The notes below the pieces were generated by a model that saw only the letters and a program-made list of their open reading frames with translations, searched no databases and was not told the DNA's origin. The position numbers and the translations under genes are program-made. Shown here one piece after another: positions 33,538-40,701 of a DNA stretch of 64,000 nt. Origin of the DNA: Chitinophagaceae bacterium (GTDB lineage: Bacteria; Bacteroidota; Bacteroidia; Chitinophagales; Chitinophagaceae); the NCBI GenBank assembly GCA_016719015.1, contig JADKAZ010000001.1, positions 1,240,001 to 1,304,000 on the forward strand, read 5' to 3'. Every line of letters begins with the position of its first letter. Within the stretch, counting starts at the first letter, position 1.

Positions 33538-35646
33538 TTAAATAGACGGTGCCAAACCAATGGTGCCGGTTTGTTCACCTGTTGCTGTTTCTTCTTCTTT
33601 TTTGGGTTCTGTTTCTGCCACTGTTCCTTCCACTACATCGGCTACTGGTACATCATCCGTAAGAGGTTTTTTCTCTTCGAATGGTCTTTTGCCAATCAGT
33701 GCTTCCACATCACTTTGGAACAACACTTCTTTTTCCAGTAATGCATTGGCCAGTTTTTCCACATCCCCTCTCTTTTCAGACAGTAGTGTTTTTGTTTTTT
33801 CGTAAGCATCATCAATCAGCTTCCGAACTTCCTGGTCAATCATCTTAGCCGTTTCATCAGAATACGGTTTGGTAAATGTTGTTTCCTGTTGCGGGTCATA
33901 GAAACTGATATTACCGATCTTATCATTCATACCATACACCGTAACCATGGCGTAGGCAATTTTTGTTATCTGCTGTAAGTCGTTCTGGGCGCCGGTGGAG
34001 ATTTTGCTGAAGAAAATTTCTTCGCTGGCTCTTCCGCCCAGTGTCATACAAATCTGGTCTGTTAACTGATCTATATTATATAAGTATTGTTCCTTGGGAG
34101 TGTATTGAGCATAACCTAATGCTGCAGTACCTCTTGGCACAATCGTTACTTTAAGTAACGGATAGGCATGTTCAAGATACCAGCCACAAACAGCATGACC
34201 TGCTTCGTGAAAGGCAATGATTTTCTTCTCTTCCGGTGAAATGATTTTATTCTTTTTTTCCAAACCACCGATTACCCTGTCCACAGCGTCCTGGAAATCC
34301 TGCATGTCTACTGCCTCTTTGTTCTTTCTGGCAGCAATCAATGCAGCTTCATTACAAACGTTAGCAATATCGGCCCCGGCAAATCCCGGAGTCTGTTCGG
34401 CCAGTTTTTTTATATCCAACGTTTTTGAAATCTTAATTGGTTTCAGATGCACTTTGAAGATAGCTTCACGGCCAACCAGGTCTGGTTTATCAATGGTTAT
34501 CTGTCTGTCGAAACGACCCGGGCGAAGCAAAGCTGTATCCAATACATCCGGACGGTTAGTAGCAGCAAGAACAATAATGCCAACATCTGTTCCGAAGCCA
34601 TCCATTTCTACAAGCAATTGATTCAGGGTGCTTTCTCTTTCATCATTACTCATCATCGCATTCTTTCCCCTGGCACGGCCAATGGCATCTATTTCATCAA
34701 TGAAAATGATACAAGGAGCTTTTTCCCGGGCTTGTTTAAATAAATCTCTAACACGGCTTGCACCAACACCCACAAACATTTCAACAAAATCAGAGCCACT
34801 CAAACTAAAGAAGGGAACCTGTGCCTCACCAGCAACTGCTTTTGCGAGCAATGTTTTACCCGTACCGGGAGGGCCAACGAGTAAAGCACCTTTTGGTATT
34901 TTACCGCCCAGGTTAGTGTATTTCTTAGGGTTCTTTAAAAAGTCAACGATTTCCATCACTTCTACTTTTGCTTCATCTAATCCGGCTACATCTGCAAAAG
35001 TGATGTTCACTTTTGTTCCTTTATCAAACAAAGTAGCTTTTGATTTTCCAATATTAAAGATGCCGCCAGGGCCACCACCACCGCCAGCACCTCCACTCAT
35101 TTTCCTCATCAGCAATACCCAAAGGCCAACAAATAATAAAATAGGGAGGAGGAATTGTAATGCACCTCCGAGTATGTCTCTTTCCGTTGTAACAGTAAAA
35201 CTTACTCTTTTATCACTGGGGACATTATTGTCTTTATAAAAATCATCCATCTGTTTTTCAAAATCACCGGAATACTTGAAGCTCATATGTGGCCCCTTCT
35301 CGCTTAATTTACCGGATACCCCTTCTTTCAGCTCTGTTTTATGCCTCTCAATCCCGGCTTTATTAAGGTAGATTTTTACATTCTTCCGGTTATCCACTAT
35401 TTCATACTTTTCCACCTCACCTGCCAGCACCATGTTTTTAAAAGCCAGGTTGTCTGTTTTTGCTGAGTTGGGCGAAAACGGTCCGAATAATTGAAATCCA
35501 ATTAAGACGGCAAATATGATTGCATATATCCAATAGATGCTGAAGCGGGGGCCTTTTTTGGGCACCTGATTAGGATCATCTCCTCCGGAGGGGCGGTTCC
35601 CAAACCGGGGCTGTCTGTTCTCGTTCCTGTTAGGTTCTTGTGACAT
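33538..35646 (-). CDS. ftsH: ATP-dependent zinc metalloprotease FtsH
   Basis: Membrane-anchored AAA+ protease that degrades misassembled membrane proteins and regulatory proteins. The 702 residues include an N-terminal Gly/Asn-rich tail, TM1 (about 36-56), a periplasmic domain, TM2 (about 162-180, FLLPILLFVGLWVLLM), Walker A at 258-265 (GPPGTGKT), Walker B FIDEID (315-320), SRH ATNRPDVLDTALLRPGRFDR, and the zinc motif HEAGH at 480-484. The C-terminal tail is acidic and Thr/Glu-rich. It follows rsfS (92-nt gap) and precedes lutC, a common Bacteroidota order. Confidence 0.97.
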   Translation of the reverse strand: MSQEPNRNENRQPRFGNRPSGGDDPNQVPKKGPRFSIYWIYAIIFAVLIGFQLFGPFSPNSAKTDNLAFKNMVLAGEVEKYEIVDNRKNVKIYLNKAGIERHKTELKEGVSGKLSEKGPHMSFKYSGDFEKQMDDFYKDNNVPSDKRVSFTVTTERDILGGALQFLLPILLFVGLWVLLMRKMSGGAGGGGGPGGIFNIGKSKATLFDKGTKVNITFADVAGLDEAKVEVMEIVDFLKNPKKYTNLGGKIPKGALLVGPPGTGKTLLAKAVAGEAQVPFFSLSGSDFVEMFVGVGASRVRDLFKQAREKAPCIIFIDEIDAIGRARGKNAMMSNDERESTLNQLLVEMDGFGTDVGIIVLAATNRPDVLDTALLRPGRFDRQITIDKPDLVGREAIFKVHLKPIKISKTLDIKKLAEQTPGFAGADIANVCNEAALIAARKNKEAVDMQDFQDAVDRVIGGLEKKNKIISPEEKKIIAFHEAGHAVCGWYLEHAYPLLKVTIVPRGTAALGYAQYTPKEQYLYNIDQLTDQICMTLGGRASEEIFFSKISTGAQNDLQQITKIAYAMVTVYGMNDKIGNISFYDPQQETTFTKPYSDETAKMIDQEVRKLIDDAYEKTKTLLSEKRGDVEKLANALLEKEVLFQSDVEALIGKRPFEEKKPLTDDVPVADVVEGTVAETEPKKEEETATGEQTGTIGLAPSI

Positions 35647-35738
35647 ATAGTTTCTCTCTGTGTTCCTGCTAATTAATAATTATTATGACAAAAAGTTCTG
35701 GATTAAATATTTTTTAACATTAACCATACTATTTATGA

Positions 35739-36140
35739 TTAATCATTGTGTTCCTGGTTAGGTGCATCGCTCCACATTTCTTCCAGGTTATAAAATTTTC
35801 GGGTCTCCGGGTGCATTACATGCACTACCACATTCACATAATCAATCAACACCCATTGCAGATTCTGCAAGCCCTCATGATGATAAGGCCGCTCATTACA
35901 ATTTTCATACACCTTGTCTTCTACATTATCAGCGATTGCCCTTATCTGTGTTCCGTTACCAGCTTCACATATAATAAAAAAATCAGCTACCGCTTCATTA
36001 ATTTTTCTCAGGTCGAGAGAAATAATATTTTCTCCCTTTTTATCCTGGATTGCTGCAATGATGGTTTTGATGATTTTTGAATTCTTCGTTAACCGGGATG
36101 CACTTTTCTTGCGGTTGGTGAGGGATGCCAATTGTTCCAA
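35739..36140 (-). CDS. rsfS: ribosome silencing factor RsfS
   Basis: RsfS binds ribosomal protein uL14 and blocks subunit joining under starvation. The 133 residues have the family core (KGENIISLDLRKINEAVADF, FIICEAGNGTQIRAIADNVE, WVLIDYVNVVVHVMHPETR, FYNLEEMWSDA). A basic N-terminal extension of about 22 residues precedes SKIIKTIIAAIQDKKG. No in-frame ATG occurs before the core, so the start is TTG 36140. It is divergent from birA and heads the rsfS-ftsH-lutC run. A TATTTTTG box (36272-36265, minus) could be its -7 element but lacks a good -33. Confidence 0.92.
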   Translation of the reverse strand: MEQLASLTNRKKSASRLTKNSKIIKTIIAAIQDKKGENIISLDLRKINEAVADFFIICEAGNGTQIRAIADNVEDKVYENCNERPYHHEGLQNLQWVLIDYVNVVVHVMHPETRKFYNLEEMWSDAPNQEHND

Positions 36141-36216
36141 ATAATGAAAGTGTTTAAGTTTTTGTTTGTGTTGCCGTTACTGGTTATATCTATTGGTATA
36201 AGGACAAATATTACTC

Positions 36217-36251
36217 TTACATCCGAAAATTTACGACCAGAAATCAGAAAC
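36217..36251. repeat. five degenerate heptamers in the rsfS/birA spacer
   Basis: The units TTACATC, CGAAAAT, TTACGAC, CAGAAAT and CAGAAAC follow in phase; the last two differ by one base. The array is weak but matches the style of the stronger ones in the window. Confidence 0.4.
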
Positions 36252-36280
36252 TAGTTTACTTTGTCAAAAATAGCAATTAA

Positions 36281-37054
36281 TTGCCACAACCATTGACTAC
36301 AAAGCCCATTGGTTTGCCATTCATTGAACTACAATCGGTTGATAGTACCAACAACTATGCCCGGCAGCAAATTCATGCTGGTTTGGCACAGCATGGCATG
36401 ACGATTTTTTCCTATGAGCAATTGGCAGGAAAAGGACAACGGGGCAAGGTATGGTTAGCTGAAAAAGGAGCTAACATCATTCTTAGCCTTCTCCTAAATC
36501 CATTTCCGTTACTACTTACACAGCAATTTCAGCTAAGTGCCTGCATTGCAGTAGGTGTTCATGATTTTTTTACAAAATATACTGGTGATGATAGCAGGAT
36601 TAAATGGCCTAACGACCTGTACTGGCAGGACAGAAAGGCAGGCGGAATTTTGATAGAGTCAGTCATAGGGAGCAGTAAGCTGGGTAATAATAATTGGCAA
36701 TGGGCTATTGCCGGAATAGGAATCAATATCAACCAGACCTCCTTTCCCCCTGAAATAAAAAATCCGGTTTCGCTGAAACAAATTACGGGTAAACAATTTA
36801 ACCCTCTCGAATTGTCTAAAGAACTTTGTTCTCTTTTAGATAGACGATTTACCGAATTAAGAGAAACAGGTTTTGAAAATATTTACACTACCTACCTTGA
36901 TCATCTTTATAAAAAAGGTTCAACAGTAAAATTAAAAAAAGGCACCCGGGTGTTTGAAGCTTCGATTGAAGGTGTATCCCCCACAGGCAAACTAATTACC
37001 CAACATGCTTTCCGGGAAGAGTTTGATTTTGGAGAAGTGGAATTGATTTTTTAG
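36281..37054 (+). CDS. birA: biotin--[acetyl-CoA-carboxylase] ligase
   Basis: Attaches biotin to the biotin carboxyl carrier protein of acetyl-CoA carboxylase. The 257 residues show the class II-like catalytic core: VDSTNNYARQ, the biotin/ATP loop AGKGQRGKVWLAEKGANIIL (GRGRxG type), IKWPNDLYWQDRKAGGILIE and WAIAGIGININQ, then a small C-terminal SH3-like domain. There is no N-terminal HTH domain, so it is a pure ligase without repressor function. The start is TTG 36281, with TTG 36293 possible; there is no usable ATG. It overlaps convergent DUF4157-like 37051-37368 by 4 bp. Confidence 0.94.
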   Translation: MPQPLTTKPIGLPFIELQSVDSTNNYARQQIHAGLAQHGMTIFSYEQLAGKGQRGKVWLAEKGANIILSLLLNPFPLLLTQQFQLSACIAVGVHDFFTKYTGDDSRIKWPNDLYWQDRKAGGILIESVIGSSKLGNNNWQWAIAGIGININQTSFPPEIKNPVSLKQITGKQFNPLELSKELCSLLDRRFTELRETGFENIYTTYLDHLYKKGSTVKLKKGTRVFEASIEGVSPTGKLITQHAFREEFDFGEVELIF

Positions 37055-37368
37055 ACAAACTGTGCCTCTTTTATAAGCCCTACATCACCCTCAGATGCTC
37101 TTGCTTCAACTTCAAACCTATTACCATAATAGCCATTCTTTACCCAGTCAAAAAGATATTTAGCAATAAACCCTACAAATCCGTTTTGCTGGTATTGATG
37201 CACATGTTTCAATTCATGACAGACCCATTCTTTATGGTGTAGAAATTCATTACGACTGGTATTATGTAAATGAATGGTGTTGCCGAAAACAATCGCCACT
37301 TTATCCGCTTTCATTTTAGCTGCCGCTAATTTAGCCACCCATGAATTTTCTTTTATCCGCACTTTCAT
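37051..37368 (-). CDS. small DUF4157-like protein with HExxH motif
   Basis: The 105-residue protein contains HELKH at 51-55 (WVCHELKHVHQYQQNG) and a downstream FEVEARASEGD that could give the third zinc ligand (E86 or E88). This is the layout of a minimal zincin, and short Bacteroidota relatives are usually labelled DUF4157. There is no signal peptide or membrane segment. DUF4157 domains elsewhere occur in larger toxins or contractile-injection cargo, but here it stands alone, so no such role is implied. It is convergent with birA and followed upstream by bcp. Confidence 0.78.
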   Translation of the reverse strand: MKVRIKENSWVAKLAAAKMKADKVAIVFGNTIHLHNTSRNEFLHHKEWVCHELKHVHQYQQNGFVGFIAKYLFDWVKNGYYGNRFEVEARASEGDVGLIKEAQFV

Positions 37369-37429
37369 AAACTGAAGACTTTATTCAACCTTCTTTAGTT
37401 GCAAAAAAAGTTTTGTCCGTAAACGTTGT

Positions 37430-37891
37430 TTACTTCATTGCAGCCACTATTTCTTCTGCATGAGTTTTATTTTTTGGTCGTAGAAATATTTTACGGATAA
37501 TTCCCTTCTCATCTATCACAAATGTAGTTCGTAGTACACCCATATAATGATTGCCAAACATTTGCTTCTTATCCCATACTCCATACTTATTAAGTATTAC
37601 ATGAGTTACGTCTGCAATCAATGGAAATGGCAGGTTGAATTTAGCTTCAAATTTTTTGTGCTTTTTCACATCATCCGGGCTTACGCCAATAACTTCAAAA
37701 CCATTTTTCTTCAATAGTCCGTAATTATCCCGCAGGTTACAGGCCTGGATGGTGCAGGTAGGTGTATCATCTTCCGGGTAGAAGTACAGGACTACTTTGC
37801 TGCCTTTATAATCCGCTAACGAAACTTTCTTTCCGTCCTGGTTAATTCCTGAAAATGCAGGAGCTTTATCACCTTCCTTAAGTGTAATCAT
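37430..37891 (-). CDS. bcp: thioredoxin-dependent thiol peroxidase (Bcp/PrxQ)
   Basis: Atypical 2-Cys peroxiredoxin that reduces hydrogen peroxide and organic hydroperoxides with electrons from thioredoxin. The 153-residue protein has the motif YPEDDTPTCTIQACNLRDNY, with peroxidatic C46 and resolving C51 five residues apart, as in PrxQ proteins. The rest of the fold (VIGVSPDDVKKHKKFEAKFN, FVIDEKGIIRKIF) is normal. It follows the M23 peptidase gene by 6 nt and is probably co-transcribed with it. Confidence 0.95.
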   Translation of the reverse strand: MITLKEGDKAPAFSGINQDGKKVSLADYKGSKVVLYFYPEDDTPTCTIQACNLRDNYGLLKKNGFEVIGVSPDDVKKHKKFEAKFNLPFPLIADVTHVILNKYGVWDKKQMFGNHYMGVLRTTFVIDEKGIIRKIFLRPKNKTHAEEIVAAMK

Positions 37892-37897
37892 TCCTTA

Positions 37898-39706
37898 TTA
37901 TTTCTTTTTTGTAACCGGCTTTTTCGTCGTCGTGGTTTTCTTCTTACTGCTCTTTTTTACTACTTTCTTTTTGGGTGGCGGTGTATAAGGATATCGTTTA
38001 AACCACCAGGTCTTTGTTGTTATGTTTCCCACCAGGTCTATAGCAGTAGCAGTGAGCTGATGTACGCCATAGGGGCATCGTTCGTCAAATTTATAAATCC
38101 AGTTGCGGCTTTTATCATTGGTAAATCGTAACCATTGGCTGTCTAGTGTTACCTTGAAATTTTTAACCATGCCAAAATTATCCGTTGGGGTAAATACAAT
38201 TCTGCTGGCGGCACTGAGATTGATCGTATCTCCTTTTCCTAATTCATTTATTTGTGGTGCCCCTACATCAGCCACTACCTGGAAATTGCCAAAGTCACCA
38301 AAAGAGGCCGTCAACCATCCATTTTGCAATTGTACTTTTCTTATGGTGCTGCCTTTACCGGTTCTTTGCATGATGAGTTTATCTTTCCACTCTTCGGGAA
38401 TAGTTTTATAGGGCTTAATGCTAACAGTAATATCTTCATGCAGCGGATATGAAGGATCATTGACCTGGTACATAGCAGTTACGGCCATAGAAGAAGAGGG
38501 AGTGTTCCGGAAATACAAAGCCGGAATAGTATCATACAAACAACCTGCTGGTAATTGCATTCTAAAATCTTCTTTCTCTAGCACATTTTTTACTGCAGGA
38601 ACAAACTTTGAAACCGGGCTTTGGTAGGTGCCCGATTTTACAAGACTGTCATCATACTGAATAGAAAAATTCAACTGAGATGTATTACCATAAGCATCCT
38701 TCACATCTATACTAAGAAAATGTATAGTAGTATCGGAAAGATTAATTACCCCATCGCTTTTGATTTGCCGGTACACCGGGGATTTGTCCCCGGGTAGTTG
38801 GGATAAATGTTGCAGGTAAGCCCCTCCATAATAATCAAGCCTGTAATCAATATGAGAATTCATATAAACGGTCTCATCATAGTCAATACTGTCTAATGTA
38901 AAAGTTAGCTGGGGCTCTTCGTCCAAATAAAGTTTAGCAGAGAAAATTCCATTGTCGCTGCCCCCCCCACTCATTTTATCAATCGCCTGTATGGCAAAGC
39001 TGACTTTATTTAATCCTGTTTTTATCAGGGGTTGTTTTGGAATGATGTAGCCGCTATCCGTATTTTTTAAGGAAAAGAATACCGGCGTTTGTGAATAGAT
39101 ACTTTTACTCCTGTCATACATAGCCAGTTTTATTAATGATGGCGGGGTATTATCCTGCAGGGGAAAGTTGAACAGCATAGGGTTTAACCGTTTGTCTGAC
39201 TTCGTATCGATAATTTCAAAATGCAGGTGAGGTCCTTTCGATCCCCCGGTATTACCACTGTAGGCAATAAATGATCCTTTCGAAAGCGGAAACTGGTTTT
39301 TAGTAAAATTTAATTCTACTGCCCAACTTTCCTGTTTGTATTGCTGTTCAGTAACATATTGTTCCAACTCTTCATTAAAATCATTCAGGTGAGCATATAA
39401 TGTAGAAAGCCCATTGGGGTGATTAATAATAATAAAGCGACCAAAGCTTTGCGGACGGATGCCGACTTTAGCAATATATCCTTCGGCAGCAGCATGCACC
39501 GGCAAGTTCTCTTTGGCATTGGTTCTTATATCAAGCCCCATATGCCAGTGATTAGGCCGCAGTTCACCAAAATTGGCCGACAGCTGCATTGGAATATCAA
39601 GTGGATTACGGAAATAATTACGGGGAATTTTATCTGTCTCAACGGATTGAGCTACTATTTCGAAACCGAAGACCGATAAAAGCAAAAACAAAAAAGTGCG
39701 AATCAT
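37898..39706 (-). CDS. secreted M23 peptidase with Lys-rich tail
   Basis: Exported peptidoglycan endopeptidase of 602 residues: signal peptide (FLFLLLSVFGFEIVAQ), an N-terminal LytM domain with H55-x3-D59 (HWHMGLDI), H106 and H160-x-H162 (GPHLHFEI), then a long beta-rich region and a C-terminal tail of Pro/Lys/Thr (PPPKKKVVKK...TKKPVTKKK). All zinc ligands are present. The basic tail could bind the cell wall or LPS. Unlike the other M23 protein here, it has no coiled coil. A palindrome lies at 38776-38793 in its coding region. It is the first gene of a unit with bcp. Confidence 0.9.
   Translation of the reverse strand: MIRTFLFLLLSVFGFEIVAQSVETDKIPRNYFRNPLDIPMQLSANFGELRPNHWHMGLDIRTNAKENLPVHAAAEGYIAKVGIRPQSFGRFIIINHPNGLSTLYAHLNDFNEELEQYVTEQQYKQESWAVELNFTKNQFPLSKGSFIAYSGNTGGSKGPHLHFEIIDTKSDKRLNPMLFNFPLQDNTPPSLIKLAMYDRSKSIYSQTPVFFSLKNTDSGYIIPKQPLIKTGLNKVSFAIQAIDKMSGGGSDNGIFSAKLYLDEEPQLTFTLDSIDYDETVYMNSHIDYRLDYYGGAYLQHLSQLPGDKSPVYRQIKSDGVINLSDTTIHFLSIDVKDAYGNTSQLNFSIQYDDSLVKSGTYQSPVSKFVPAVKNVLEKEDFRMQLPAGCLYDTIPALYFRNTPSSSMAVTAMYQVNDPSYPLHEDITVSIKPYKTIPEEWKDKLIMQRTGKGSTIRKVQLQNGWLTASFGDFGNFQVVADVGAPQINELGKGDTINLSAASRIVFTPTDNFGMVKNFKVTLDSQWLRFTNDKSRNWIYKFDERCPYGVHQLTATAIDLVGNITTKTWWFKRYPYTPPPKKKVVKKSSKKKTTTTKKPVTKKK
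38776..38793. repeat. palindrome within the secreted M23 gene
   Basis: CCGGGGA (38776-38782), loop TTTG, TCCCCGG (38787-38793). It encodes part of QLPGDKSPVY, in a loop-like part of the protein. Confidence 0.4.
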
Positions 39707-39983
39707 TCGAAGGTGGCTTAGTTAGTCTGCAAATTAACACTATACTCGTTTCATACTTTATATGCTTTGATAAAATTGTATAACAATACATTAGCCTTCT
39801 TTATTTTTTCTCCCGGTTTATAAATAATTAAAAACTCAATGAATAACGAAAGGAGCGGTTCAACTTTAATTATGATTAACATAAGTTTGGCAGCTAATCA
39901 TTTACTATCCTATTAAGAATTACCTCATTCGTGGTATACGCTTTACCAACCATTATTTGTATCTTTTGCCCTTTAAACCAAAA

Positions 39984-40571
39984 ATGAAAAAGCTTTTGTG
40001 GCTCTTGCCACTCGTTACTGTACTTTCTGCATGCCCGTTTGAATCTACGGTGCCTATAGCAGCTGCCCCTTCAGAACCGGTAGACAGCACTTTGCTGGGA
40101 TATTGGTATGGTATTGTAAAAGACGGCAGCGACTTTTTTGGTATAGAAGCCTTAGACGTTACCAGGCAATCAGATTCTGTGTACGCCATTACCCGGTATG
40201 GCAAAGCTGTAAAGGGAGATATAATATTACCGGACACCGCCTATTTTACAGGTTACACTTCCTACGTTGGGGGGCAGCGGTTTATGAATATTGAAGGATT
40301 TGTTCTTTTTGAAATACCCCGCCGTAACAAACAGCCAGAGTACCGAAAAGAAAAAGTGTACTATCTTTCAACACTTGATATTGCTAATGATACGTTGAAT
40401 ATCAAAACCATCACAGAAACTTTTTCTCCCACCCGAAAGGATTTTAAAACCCCTGATGATTTAAAACGGCTGGTCGTAGATGCTATTAATCAAAAGAAAA
40501 ACATTTACGACGACCTGTACTCACTTTCCTACCGGAAAATTCCAAGACCACAGACCGTAAAACCATTCTAA
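39984..40571 (+). CDS. lipoprotein of unknown function
   Basis: A 195-residue protein from ATG 39984 with a lipoprotein signal (MKKLLWLLPLVTVLSA, C17). The mature protein is beta-rich with motifs such as LLGYWYGIVKDGSDFFGIE and YRKEKVYYLSTLDIANDTLN; no family is recognised. An upstream ATG at 39957 would put nine extra residues before the signal peptide and is less likely. The 277-nt region before it is AT-rich with no clear gene; a TATCTTTT box at 39959-39966 is a weak promoter candidate. Confidence 0.78.
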   Translation: MKKLLWLLPLVTVLSACPFESTVPIAAAPSEPVDSTLLGYWYGIVKDGSDFFGIEALDVTRQSDSVYAITRYGKAVKGDIILPDTAYFTGYTSYVGGQRFMNIEGFVLFEIPRRNKQPEYRKEKVYYLSTLDIANDTLNIKTITETFSPTRKDFKTPDDLKRLVVDAINQKKNIYDDLYSLSYRKIPRPQTVKPF

Positions 40572-40624
40572 AAAACTGTTAGAAAAAAATCTCACCTGCA
40601 TCCTTCAAAACCCCTGCATTCCCT

Positions 40625-40632
40625 TAGTTTTG
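40625..40632 (+). promoter_or_regulatory. putative -7 box of carB
   Basis: TAGTTTTG is an exact TAnnTTTG 70 nt before the carB ATG. I find no good -33 element at the expected distance, so the call is tentative. The leader contains GTGCT/AGCAC (40655-40665), a tight palindrome. Confidence 0.35.
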
Positions 40633-40701
40633 CGCAATTTGTTTTTCCATAACGTACTTCGACTGTGCTAAGCACTGCCAGCGAAATATTAAACACCAAA
40701 A

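Noticed and set aside
34628..35239. A long plus-strand frame of about 200 codons antisense to ftsH
   Set aside because: Ser/Pro-rich composition typical of the reverse of a conserved gene; ftsH is certain on the other strand.
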